DNA of 64,000 nucleotides, from the NCBI RefSeq assembly GCF_000189255.1, contig NZ_AEVS01000015.1, positions 1-64,000 on the forward strand, written 5' to 3'. The DNA comes from Vibrio brasiliensis LMG 20546 (GTDB taxonomy: Bacteria > Pseudomonadota > Gammaproteobacteria > Enterobacterales > Vibrionaceae). Position numbers and translations under genes: made by a program. The notes under the pieces are model-generated. The model worked only from the letters and a program-made list of their open reading frames with translations, ran no database searches and was not told where the DNA came from. Every line of letters starts with the position of its first letter. The first letter of the stretch is position 1. Below, in pieces: positions 37,134 through 44,958 of this stretch.

Positions 37134-37952
37134 ATGGAACGAGTCGGACTAATTCAGATGACTTCGGGTCCCAACCCGCAGCAAAACTTAGCTTATATCC
37201 AACAGCAAGTTGCTGAGTTATCTCGGTCTGGTGCAAAGCTGGTAGTCGTGCCGGAGAACGCCTTGGTGTTTGGCAGTCGTCGCGACTATCATCAATGTGC
37301 AGAAGTGCTAGGCGAGGGGGATATCCAGCAGGCTCTGGCACAACTGGCCCGAGAGGAAAGTATCTGGTTACTTATTGGTAGTATGCCAATTCAGCGTAGT
37401 AACGGAGTGACCACGACATCGCTTCTGTTTGATCCTAATGGCGCTTTAGTTGCGGATTATGACAAGCTGCATATGTTTGATGTCGATGTTGCAGATGGGC
37501 ACAAACGTTACCGAGAGTCAGAAACCTTTACTCCAGGTGAGCGTATTGTCTCGTATCAAACACCGTTTGCCCATCTTGGTCTGACTATCTGTTATGATGT
37601 TCGTTTCCCAACTTTATACAGCGAGCTGGCCCGTTCAGGTGCCAACATTATTTTTGTGCCTGCTGCTTTTACCGCAGTGACAGGAAAAGCGCACTGGGAA
37701 ACACTATTACGTGCACGAGCTATTGAAACGCAATCCTGGCTGGTCGCGGTAAATCAGGTTGGAACGCACCCGTGTGGACGAGAGACCTGGGGCCATTCGA
37801 TGGTTATCTCGCCATGGGGAGAGGTTGTCGCTAGCCTTTCCGATCAAAAAGACAATTTATTGGTCGATATCGACCTAACTCAAGTAGAAGAATTAAGAGC
37901 AGCGATGCCAGTAGCTCAGCATGCTCGGTTCAGCAATCAGTTACAACATTAA
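37134..37952 (+). CDS. Nitrilase-superfamily amidase (Nit1/deaminated-glutathione amidase-like)
   Basis: Carbon-nitrogen hydrolase with the full catalytic triad: Glu41 (VPENAL), Lys111 (YDKLHMFD) and Cys153 (TICYDVRFP). The KLHMFDVDVADG stretch and 272-residue length resemble the Nit1 / YbeM group, which removes the amide from deaminated glutathione as metabolite repair. A different amide substrate cannot be excluded. It sits between yhdP (12 bp) and tldD (9 bp), an arrangement common in gammaproteobacteria. Confidence 0.9.
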   Translation: MERVGLIQMTSGPNPQQNLAYIQQQVAELSRSGAKLVVVPENALVFGSRRDYHQCAEVLGEGDIQQALAQLAREESIWLLIGSMPIQRSNGVTTTSLLFDPNGALVADYDKLHMFDVDVADGHKRYRESETFTPGERIVSYQTPFAHLGLTICYDVRFPTLYSELARSGANIIFVPAAFTAVTGKAHWETLLRARAIETQSWLVAVNQVGTHPCGRETWGHSMVISPWGEVVASLSDQKDNLLVDIDLTQVEELRAAMPVAQHARFSNQLQH

Positions 37953-37961
37953 GAGCAAAGT

Positions 37962-39407
37962 ATGACCATAAATCACGTAGAAGATGCGTTGTTAAAAACC
38001 GCAGGGCTCAGCGAACAAGATATTGCTGATACATTATCGAGCATTGCGACTCGTCAAATCGATTATGCAGACATCTATTTTCAGTCAAGCTGGCATGAAT
38101 CGTTAGTTCTTGAAGACAGCATTATTAAAGATGGCTCGTTCAACATTGACCGTGGTGTTGGGGTTCGCGCTGTAACTGGCGAAAAAACGGGCTTTGCCTA
38201 TTCTGATCAAATCCAACTAGAGGGTTTGAAGCAGAGTGCTATCGCGGCACGCGGTATTGCGCAACAAGGTCAGAATGGCCGTGTACAAGCATTCAAGCGT
38301 AGTGACAATCAAGACTACTACGGCGCTGTCAATCCACTGGAAAGCTGGAAGAAAGAGCAAAAAACACAGCTACTAAAAGAGCTGGATGCTTACATCCGTA
38401 CTAAAGAGCCACTGATTAAAGAGGTGTCTGTTAGCCTTAGCGGTGTTCATGAACAGATGCTAGTGGCTGCAACTGACGGAACATACGCTGGCGATATTCG
38501 TCCGTTGGTTCGTTTATCTATCAGTGTCCTGGCACAAAAAGGTGATCGTCGTGAGCGTGGTAGCTCAGGTGGTGGTGGTCGTTTTGGCTATGATTTCTTC
38601 CTGACTGAAAACGAAGGCGCAAAGGTTGCTTACCAGTATGCTGATGAAGCGATTCGTATGGCTTTAGTTAACCTTGAAGCTGACGCAGCACCTGCAGGCA
38701 CTATGCCAGTTGTACTAGGTTCTGGTTGGCCTGGCGTCTTGCTACACGAGGCGGTAGGCCATGGTCTGGAAGGTGATTTCAACCGTAAAGAGTCGTCAGT
38801 ATTTAGCGGCAAAGTTGGCCAAAAGGTGACGTCAGAGTTATGTACCATCGTTGATGACGGTACCTTGAAAGACCTTCGCGGCTCACTGAATGTTGATGAT
38901 GAAGGTGTCAGCGGTCAGTACAATACTCTAATCGAAAATGGTGTACTGAAAGGTTACATGCAGGACAAGCTCAACGCGCGTCTGATGGGGGTGAATCCTA
39001 CCGGTAATGGCCGTCGTGAATCGTACGCTCACCTACCAATGCCGCGTATGACCAACACTTACATGCTGCCGGGTCAGCATACACCGGAAGAGATTATCTC
39101 AACGGTTAAGAAAGGCCTTTACGCACCGAACTTTGGCGGTGGTCAGGTCGACATCACGTCTGGTAAGTTTGTTTTCTCTGCTTCAGAAGCCTACTTGATT
39201 GAAGACGGTAAGATTACTCGCCCAGTAAAAGGCGCGACACTTATCGGCTCAGGTATCGAAGCGATGCAACAAGTCTCTATGGTCGGTAATGACTTAAGTA
39301 TTGACCGTGGTGTAGGTATCTGTGGTAAAGCTGGTCAAAGCGTACCTGTCGGTGTTGGCCAGCCAACATTGAAGCTGGACTCTCTTACTGTTGGTGGTAC
39401 GGAGTAG
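37962..39407 (+). CDS. tldD: Metalloprotease TldD
   Basis: Subunit of the TldD/TldE heterodimeric protease that matures peptides such as microcins and degrades CcdA in E. coli. The 481-residue product has the zinc motif [11 protein letters not shown] near residues 263-273 and the usual C-terminal [17 protein letters not shown]. No tldE (pmbA) lies nearby. It ends the first gene block of the window; the stop is TAG, followed within two bases by the CGAGAA hairpin modules. Confidence 0.96.
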   Translation: MTINHVEDALLKTAGLSEQDIADTLSSIATRQIDYADIYFQSSWHESLVLEDSIIKDGSFNIDRGVGVRAVTGEKTGFAYSDQIQLEGLKQSAIAARGIAQQGQNGRVQAFKRSDNQDYYGAVNPLESWKKEQKTQLLKELDAYIRTKEPLIKEVSVSLSGVHEQMLVAATDGTYAGDIRPLVRLSISVLAQKGDRRERGSSGGGGRFGYDFFLTENEGAKVAYQYADEAIRMALVNLEADAAPAGTMPVVLGSGWPGVLLHEAVGHGLEGDFNRKESSVFSGKVGQKVTSELCTIVDDGTLKDLRGSLNVDDEGVSGQYNTLIENGVLKGYMQDKLNARLMGVNPTGNGRRESYAHLPMPRMTNTYMLPGQHTPEEIISTVKKGLYAPNFGGGQVDITSGKFVFSASEAYLIEDGKITRPVKGATLIGSGIEAMQQVSMVGNDLSIDRGVGICGKAGQSVPVGVGQPTLKLDSLTVGGTE

Positions 39408-39505
39408 CAACGCTTCGTTACGAGAATCGAGAAATTAGAACGCTGCGCTTCGAGAACGGACTTCGTCCTACGAGAATTTAGAACGGGCTGCGCCCTTCGA
39501 GAGGT
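39405..39505 (+). repeat. Cluster of four small CGAGAA-hairpin modules after tldD
   Basis: Four short units follow the tldD stop. Each is an AACG-like entry, a mini inverted repeat and a CGAGA exit: AACG-CTT-CGTT (39409-39419), CGC-T-GCG (near 39441), GGAC-TTC-GTCC (near 39458-39468) and GGGC-TGC-GCCC (near 39485-39495). CGAGAA also occurs between them, reading in the tldD sense. These look like a composite intergenic repeat; I do not know a named family that fits. Confidence 0.6.
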
Positions 39506-39573
39506 GCACGTTATAGATGCTGAGTAGGTATCTGATACAGAGTTTATTGTTAGGGACTTACGTCCAAAATCCA

Positions 39574-39605
39574 GAAAAAAAGGTTGACGCTTTCACGTCA
39601 ACCTT
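39574..39605 (-). terminator. Terminator of the panE-yajL-csd operon
   Basis: AAGGTTGACG, a 6-base loop and CGTCAACCTT form a perfect ten-pair stem. On the minus strand it is followed by TTTTTTT. It lies beyond the 16-copy repeat array, so the array is part of the csd 3' untranslated region. Confidence 0.9.
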
Positions 39606-39613
39606 CCAAGATT

Positions 39614-39725
39614 TTCTCGCTTCTCGCTTCTCGCTTCTCGCTTCTCGCTTCTCGCTTCTCGCTTCTCGCTTCTCGCTTCTCGCTTCTCGCTTCTCGCTTC
39701 TCGCTTCTCGCTTCTCGCTTCTCGC
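39614..39725 (-). repeat. Perfect 16-copy tandem repeat of a 7-bp unit (TTCTCGC / GCGAGAA)
   Basis: The 112 bp are 16 identical 7-base units without a single mismatch. The last base is shared with the csd stop triplet (minus strand TAG followed by CGAGAAG). The array is not in a coding frame, has no stop in any frame and would be transcribed as a purine-rich GCGAGAA repeat between csd and its terminator. Perfect identity suggests recent expansion by slippage. Confidence 0.97.
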
Positions 39726-40936
39726 TACAACATATCCACCGCTTTCGCGACAGCTGCAACGAGTCTCTCGACATCTTCAGCTGTGTTGTAGGCGGCAAAT
39801 GAGGCGCGGATGGTGCCTTTTACACCCAGAGCGTCCATTAGCGGGTGAGCACAGTGATTCCCGGCTCTGACGGCGATGCCTTGCTGATCGAGTAGGGTAG
39901 CAACATCCTGATGGTGAACACCTTCAATGATAAATGACAGCACTGATGAGTTAGGCTGAAAACCCAGGATGCGAACGTCATCCAGTTGCTCTAATCCGGC
40001 CTTAGCTTGATTAACTAAGGAGTGGATGTGATCTTCAAGTGATTGATGATCCAATCCTTGATACCACTGAATTGCCGTGGATAGCGCAATAGCACCGGCA
40101 ACGTTTGGGGTGCCAGCTTCGAACTTACCAGGAAGCTCACTAAAGGTAGTGCCATCAAAAGAGACTTTCTCTACCATCTTGCCGCCACCGTGCCACGGAG
40201 GCATGGCTTCGAGGATCGCTTGCTTACCGTAAAGCACGCCAATTCCCGCAGGAGCAAAGATCTTATGTCCAGAGAAAACATAGAAGTCGGCATCTAACTG
40301 CGCAACATCAACGGATTCATGAACAATACCTTGTGCACCATCAACGACCACAACCGCTCCGGCTTGATGAGCGCGAGCTATAACCTCTTCAATCGGTTGG
40401 CGAGTGCCAGTGACATTAGTGATATGAGCCAGGGCGACGATCTTGCTCTTATCCGACAGTAAAGTTTCAAAAGCGTTAAGATCAAACTGGCATTGATCTG
40501 TCATCGGGATCTTAACTACTTTAGCGCCAGTTTGCTGCGCGACGATCTGCCAGGGAACAATATTAGCGTGGTGTTCCATTTCACTAACCAAAATTTCATC
40601 ACCAGGCTGCAAGATGTTTCGGGCATAGGTCTGTGCGATCAGGTTAAGTGCTTCTGTCGCTCCGCGTGTCCAGATGATCTCTTTGCTTGAGTGAGCACCG
40701 ATAAATTGCGCCACTGTCTCACGTGCACTTTCAAACTCGCTGGTGGCTTTCGCTGTCAGGCTATGGCTACCACGGTGAACATTGGCATTCTGTTGACCGT
40801 AGTAGTGGGAAATCGAATCGATGACGCATTGAGGTTTTTGTGTCGTTGCAGCGCTATCAAGATAGACCAGTCTCTGATCGTTGACTTGCTGTTTCAGCGC
40901 TGGAAACTGTGCAGCGACGCACTGGGCATCAAACAT
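39725..40936 (-). CDS. csdA: Cysteine desulfurase, SufS/CsdA type
   Basis: PLP enzyme that takes sulfur from cysteine for Fe-S cluster or other thio-cofactor synthesis. The 403-residue product has the PLP lysine in FSGHKIFAP near residue 224 and the group II active-site cysteine in RAGNHCAHP near residue 361. Start at 40936 overlaps the yajL stop (TGATG); a GTG one codon upstream is also possible. No sufABCD or csdE gene is adjacent, so CsdA or SufS cannot be decided from context. Its TAG stop abuts the 7-bp repeat array. Confidence 0.9.
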   Translation of the reverse strand: MFDAQCVAAQFPALKQQVNDQRLVYLDSAATTQKPQCVIDSISHYYGQQNANVHRGSHSLTAKATSEFESARETVAQFIGAHSSKEIIWTRGATEALNLIAQTYARNILQPGDEILVSEMEHHANIVPWQIVAQQTGAKVVKIPMTDQCQFDLNAFETLLSDKSKIVALAHITNVTGTRQPIEEVIARAHQAGAVVVVDGAQGIVHESVDVAQLDADFYVFSGHKIFAPAGIGVLYGKQAILEAMPPWHGGGKMVEKVSFDGTTFSELPGKFEAGTPNVAGAIALSTAIQWYQGLDHQSLEDHIHSLVNQAKAGLEQLDDVRILGFQPNSSVLSFIIEGVHHQDVATLLDQQGIAVRAGNHCAHPLMDALGVKGTIRASFAAYNTAEDVERLVAAVAKAVDML

Positions 40937-41535
40937 CACTCGTCACCTAGTTTGTGGTATTGAAGGGTAGGAATTGTCACCATAGGCTCGGCAACAGTCC
41001 ATGCGTGAGCTTTTCCTGATAAGTTAATAATCACTTCCATAGCAAACTCAAGAGCGGTACCCGGCCCCTGACTGGTCAACAGGTTATGGTTGACGTCATA
41101 GGTCACACGTTTAACACGCCAGTTTTTGGCCGGGATATGGCTTTCAAAACTTGGGTGACAAGTCATTAGCGCTTCTGGGTAAAGGCCGTGATGAGCGAGT
41201 ACTAAAGCAGGTGCAGCACAGATAGCAGCAACGAGTTTGCCTTCATACATCTGTTGGCGAACGATTTCGACCAGTACAGTGCTGTCACGGAAAGTTTCAG
41301 AACCCTGAACGCCACCGGGCAGAATAACGGCATCAAATTCATCATCAGCAATATCAACCAGTTTACAGTCGGCAGTCAGAGTCACACCGCGCGATGCTTT
41401 CATCGTAAGTTGACCATCGAAATCGGCACTGGCGACAACGGTTTGGTAGCCAGCTCTGACCATCATATCGATAATGGTTACGGCTTCCATTTCTTCTGTG
41501 CCAGGGGCGATAGGGACGAGGACTTTCTTTGTCAT
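40936..41535 (-). CDS. yajL: DJ-1/PfpI family protein YajL (ThiJ)
   Basis: Cytoplasmic DJ-1 superfamily protein, linked in E. coli to oxidative-stress protection and protein deglycation. The 199-residue product starts MTKKVLVPIAPGTEEMEAV, and has the nucleophile-elbow cysteine in AAICAAP near residue 107 and GlyGly in VILPGGVQGSE. Start at 41535 is set by the ATGA overlap with the panE stop. It is co-transcribed with panE and csd. Confidence 0.93.
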   Translation of the reverse strand: MTKKVLVPIAPGTEEMEAVTIIDMMVRAGYQTVVASADFDGQLTMKASRGVTLTADCKLVDIADDEFDAVILPGGVQGSETFRDSTVLVEIVRQQMYEGKLVAAICAAPALVLAHHGLYPEALMTCHPSFESHIPAKNWRVKRVTYDVNHNLLTSQGPGTALEFAMEVIINLSGKAHAWTVAEPMVTIPTLQYHKLGDE

Positions 41536-42422
41536 TGTTGGTTCCAACCTTGTTCGATGTTTTTGACTGCTTGGTAGAGAGCGCTATTTACAGGGGTTGC
41601 AATGCCGTGGCTTTGCGCCCTTTCGATTAAGTACCCCGTGATAAAGTCTATCTCGCTTTGGCGCTGATGGACAATATCCTGATTCATTGACGATAAGTTG
41701 CTCGCTGTAGCTTGGATCACTTTAGCGACAGAGCTCGCCAGCTGTGCGCTGCTGGTACTCATTCCTTCAGCTTGCATTACTTGTGCAACCTCTTCGACGA
41801 CAGATTGCAAGGTGGTCGCATATTGCTCTTCTGCCAGCGCTCCGTTAGCAACTTGCTCAATCGCTGTAAGCGGATTGATTGCGCAGTTAATGGCTAGTTT
41901 ATTCCACAAGGCGCTAAGAATATCCGGATTCCACTTTACTTGCGGCAGGCTATGCTGAAACACTTCGGCGACAAATGAACAGCGTTTACCCGCGTCATTG
42001 TATCCGCCTATCTCAGTCATCCCCTGGCCTGTATGGAGAACTGTACCCTGTGACGCTCTCAGTGCGCCGTGAGTGGTTGTTGCGACCATCAGGGGATTGT
42101 TCGGCATTAACTGCGAAACCAGCTCAGCAGTACCCATGCCGTTATGCATCAGTACAATCATGGTTTCACTGCAAATGTTATCAACCAGAGTTTGCAGGCT
42201 TGATGCGACTTGCGGGGCCTTTAAGGTCACTAAAATAAGGTCTGCTTTATCAAGAGAGTCGTGGGAGTTATTGTCAAAGCTGACCGGTTGGTTCTGTTCT
42301 AATTGGATCGATACTATTGGACTGGTTTGTCGAGACCAAACTGAGACCGAGTGTCCGGCAGTGTGCAAATGAGATGCCCAAAGAGAGCCAATAGCGCCGG
42401 GGCCGAGAACTACAATATTCAT
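41532..42422 (-). CDS. panE: 2-dehydropantoate 2-reductase
   Basis: NADPH-dependent ketopantoate reductase in pantothenate (coenzyme A) synthesis. The 296-residue product begins with the Rossmann motif MNIVVLGPGAIGSLWA, has KLAINCAINPLTAI near residue 173 with the catalytic lysine, and ends with the helical C-terminal domain. The start at 42422 places the Rossmann motif at the N terminus; the open frame extends 19 codons upstream without similarity. It heads the leftward panE-yajL-csd operon. Confidence 0.93.
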   Translation of the reverse strand: MNIVVLGPGAIGSLWASHLHTAGHSVSVWSRQTSPIVSIQLEQNQPVSFDNNSHDSLDKADLILVTLKAPQVASSLQTLVDNICSETMIVLMHNGMGTAELVSQLMPNNPLMVATTTHGALRASQGTVLHTGQGMTEIGGYNDAGKRCSFVAEVFQHSLPQVKWNPDILSALWNKLAINCAINPLTAIEQVANGALAEEQYATTLQSVVEEVAQVMQAEGMSTSSAQLASSVAKVIQATASNLSSMNQDIVHQRQSEIDFITGYLIERAQSHGIATPVNSALYQAVKNIEQGWNQQ

Positions 42423-42474
42423 CTGTTCGCAAGTCGGTGGGTTTGGCAGAGAGGATAAAACTATATAGAAAGAA

Positions 42475-42507
42475 AGCAAATAAAAATGGCACCCTAAGGT
42501 GCCATTT
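42475..42507 (-). terminator. Terminator after ompK
   Basis: AAATGGCACC, loop CTAA and GGTGCCATTT form a ten-pair stem; on the minus strand it is followed by TTATTTG. It lies 25 bp past the ompK stop and separates it from the panE promoter region. Confidence 0.9.
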
Positions 42508-42531
42508 CGAATGCTTTACTTATGAGTTCTA

Positions 42532-43389
42532 TTAGAACTTGTAAGTTACTGCTAGGTAGTGACCTACGCCAGAAGATTCTGCTTTCTGACTTGGGTTCCA
42601 AGGAAGGCCTTCGTTGTCTGCAAAACCGTAAACATCATTGTATAGTTTCAGGCCGTAACCAACTGCAAAGCGATCTGAGTGCCAGTAGATACCGTTAAAC
42701 ATTGCACCACCAGTGCTTGATGTAGCGTATCCTTTGTCTTTATCCATACCAAATTGGAAATCGATGTAACCTTGGTAAGAGATGAATGAACCGTTTTCGA
42801 AGAAGTGGAAAGGTTTAAACCAGTTAGTCGAAATTTGGTAACCGTTCCAGTCTTTCTTGTTTGAATCGTATGTACCGTATAGGTTCAAGCCTACTTTACC
42901 GAACCAAGGCAGTTCTACATCAGAACCTAAACCGATTTTTTGCGTGTTCACACCAGGGCTACCATCGATACAGCCAGTAGCGTCACAGTTAGTTGCGCCA
43001 CCGCCACCCCACTCCATGATAGAAGCAACGTAAAGTTCTTTTACAGGACCGAATGATAAATCTTTGCCTGTCAGCCCGTCTAGAGACATACGAGGAGCGA
43101 ACTTCATGAAGATTTTTTCTGATTTAGCTTTGTCGCTACCAGACTCTGAAGTTAGGTTGAAAACATCAACATAGCCGTAAAGGTCGAAGATTCCTGAGCG
43201 GCCACCGAATTCCATTTCTAGGTAATCGTGAGTTGATTCAGATACACCTTTTTCATTGAATGCACCCATTAGGTTAAATTGCATCCATTTGTAATCGTTC
43301 TTGTGAATGTCGCCGTCTGAATAGTCAGCAGCCATTGCAGGTGCAGACATTGCTGCTACAACACCTAGAGCTAAAAGTGATTTACGCAT
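42532..43389 (-). CDS. ompK: Outer-membrane protein OmpK (Tsx-like nucleoside channel)
   Basis: Beta-barrel outer-membrane porin of the Tsx family, which passes nucleosides; OmpK is the receptor of the vibriophage KVP40 in some vibrios. The 285-residue precursor has signal peptide MRKSLLALGVVAAMSAPAMA, then ADYSDGDIHKNDYKWMQFN and a terminal aromatic residue (TYKF) typical of barrel proteins. It is monocistronic, with its own terminator and a 345-bp upstream region that includes a CRP-like site, in line with catabolite control of tsx in E. coli. Confidence 0.92.
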   Translation of the reverse strand: MRKSLLALGVVAAMSAPAMAADYSDGDIHKNDYKWMQFNLMGAFNEKGVSESTHDYLEMEFGGRSGIFDLYGYVDVFNLTSESGSDKAKSEKIFMKFAPRMSLDGLTGKDLSFGPVKELYVASIMEWGGGGATNCDATGCIDGSPGVNTQKIGLGSDVELPWFGKVGLNLYGTYDSNKKDWNGYQISTNWFKPFHFFENGSFISYQGYIDFQFGMDKDKGYATSSTGGAMFNGIYWHSDRFAVGYGLKLYNDVYGFADNEGLPWNPSQKAESSGVGHYLAVTYKF

Positions 43390-43734
43390 AGTGGGAACTC
43401 TCTATGTTTGTTAATTTAAATATTCATTGGATATTTACTTAGTTGCACAATCTTAGTCGCGCTTTATGGAACCGAATAATAGCGATAAAAATCTCAAAAG
43501 CCATGTGCAACCGATGTAAAAAAACATAAAACGAGTGATCTAAATCTCATTAACAAGCAAAAATTATCATTGTTACGGAACTTTCATTCCATTGCATAAA
43601 AAATGATTCAGGTATCGATTACGCAAGCGTTCACCCAAAATTTTATGTCTATCAAGCATTCAACACATTCGGTTACTGATCCCTTTAATGGCCTGTAACG
43701 TAACTGTTAACAGAAACGTTAGGAGTGATTTTAT
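43390..43734. promoter_or_regulatory. Divergent control region between ompK and the Lon-N-domain gene
   Basis: 345 bp without a gene. It holds a CRP-like site at 43534-43549 (AGTGA-N6-TCTCA), about 150 bp before ompK, AT-rich sequence near 43560-43610, and an ECF-type promoter-like element at 43677-43705. I did not locate a confident sigma-70 promoter for ompK. Confidence 0.4.
43677..43705 (+). promoter_or_regulatory. Candidate ECF (RpoE/ChrR-type) promoter
   Basis: TGATCC at 43677-43682, exactly 18 bases, then TAACT at 43701-43705. The Rhodobacter RpoE/ChrR regulon consensus, as I recall it, is TGATCC-N18-TAAGA. The start would fall about 23 bp before the ATG at 43735, two genes upstream of the matching sigma factor, so autoregulation is plausible. 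Confidence 0.5.
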
Positions 43735-44316
43735 ATGGCCGAAATAATGCTTTTCCCTCTTAGTTCAATAGTGCTTCCGGAAGGTAAAATGCGGCTAAGG
43801 ATCTTTGAGTCAAGATATAAACGACTCGTCTCACAAGCGATGAAGGCAGATGGAACATTCGGCATTTGTATGTATGAACAACCATCGCAAGCCGGTTTGG
43901 ATGAGCTATCGAAAATCGGTACTCTGGCCAAAGTTGTAGATTTTGAGTCTCTCGACGATGGTTTGCTTGGTATCACGGTCGCAGGGGTTAAGAAATTTGA
44001 GATAGAGCGAGTAAGAGTAGAATATGATGGTCTTCGCTACGCAAAAGTGAATTGGTTACCAAACTGGCAAGTATCACAGGTTGATGAGGCAACTGAATCC
44101 GTTGCGCGTCATTTAGCTAGAGTCTATCAGCGCTTCCCTGAGGTCGGTGACCTGTATGAGCAAAAGTTCTTAGATGACCAGAGCTGGGTAAGTCAACGGT
44201 GGCTGGAGATTTTGCCGTTGTCCAAATTGCAGTTTGACAGTCTCGCAGCTCAGAGCGACTGTTCAGAGGCGGTAACGTTTTTAAATCAAGCGCTATTTAA
44301 TTCTACACCAGAGTGA
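43735..44316 (+). CDS. Lon N-terminal (substrate-binding) domain protein
   Basis: Stand-alone LON_substr_bdg domain of 193 residues, without the ATPase or protease parts of Lon. It begins MAEIMLFPLSSIVLPEGKMRLRIFE and ends with a helical segment. AGGAG lies ten bases before the ATG. Its role is unknown. It is 57 bp upstream of the ECF sigma gene in the same direction and may be its operon partner; a promoter-like ECF element lies in front of it. Family call is firm, function open. Confidence 0.88.
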   Translation: MAEIMLFPLSSIVLPEGKMRLRIFESRYKRLVSQAMKADGTFGICMYEQPSQAGLDELSKIGTLAKVVDFESLDDGLLGITVAGVKKFEIERVRVEYDGLRYAKVNWLPNWQVSQVDEATESVARHLARVYQRFPEVGDLYEQKFLDDQSWVSQRWLEILPLSKLQFDSLAAQSDCSEAVTFLNQALFNSTPE

Positions 44317-44373
44317 TCTTTTTTATAGACCATACTTATAAAGTGAACAGGGATTCCGATAAAGGATATCGAA

Positions 44374-44958
44374 ATGGCCAATGCAGACACCCAAGCTTTT
44401 ACAAAAGCAGATTGGGCTCAGTGTATGGAAGGGGTAAAACAGCAAGATAAAAAATCTTTTGCTCTGGTTTTTACTCACTTCTCTCCACGATTAAAACAGT
44501 TCGCCTACCGACACATGGGCAACGAACAGATAGCGATGGAAATCGTACAGGAAGCGATGGCGACCGTATGGCAGAAGAGTGCCTTGTTTGACGGCAGCAA
44601 AAGTTCGCTTTCAACTTGGATTTACACCATAGCCCGTAACCTCTGTTTTGATACCTTACGCAAGCAGAAAGGCAGAGAGGCACACATACACTCGGAAGAC
44701 ATCTGGCCTAATGACTATTGTCCGCCAGACATGGTTGAGCATTACTCGCCCGAGACCGAACTTTTAAAGAAACAAGTTGTGAAGTACTTAGACCTGTTAC
44801 CAGAACCTCAGCGTAAAGTCGTTCAGGCGGTGTACTTAGAGGAGTTACCGCACCAGCAGGTGGCTGACATGTTTGATATTCCGCTAGGTACCGTCAAGTC
44901 TCGGCTACGTCTTGCGGTAGAGAAACTTCGATCATCGATAGAGGCAGATACATTATGA
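44374..44958 (+). CDS. ECF sigma factor paired with ChrR (RpoE-like, ECF11 group)
   Basis: Sigma-70-family ECF factor of 194 residues with region 2 (about residues 30-95, including STWIYTIARNLCFDTLR) and region 4 helix-turn-helix (VVQAVYLEELPHQQVADMF then PLGTVKSRLRLAVEKLR). It lies directly upstream of, and overlaps by 4 bp, a ChrR-type zinc anti-sigma factor. That pair matches the singlet-oxygen-responsive RpoE-ChrR module of Rhodobacter and its V. cholerae counterpart. It is not the envelope-stress RpoE. AAAGG precedes the start. Confidence 0.9.
   Translation: MANADTQAFTKADWAQCMEGVKQQDKKSFALVFTHFSPRLKQFAYRHMGNEQIAMEIVQEAMATVWQKSALFDGSKSSLSTWIYTIARNLCFDTLRKQKGREAHIHSEDIWPNDYCPPDMVEHYSPETELLKKQVVKYLDLLPEPQRKVVQAVYLEELPHQQVADMFDIPLGTVKSRLRLAVEKLRSSIEADTL

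Noticed and set aside
39614..39725. CRISPR-like array
   Set aside because: Units are only 7 bp with no spacers and no cas genes are in the window.
39517..39870. Open frames on both strands through the 7-bp repeat, giving SLLASRF or REARSEK peptide repeats
   Set aside because: A 7-base unit without stops is open in all frames by itself. These frames lack ribosome sites and run into csd or the terminator.
43621..43634. ACGCAAGCGTTCAC resembling a PurR box
   Set aside because: Only the left half fits the consensus well and the distance to ompK (about 235 bp) is too great for a simple operator; not listed as a site.
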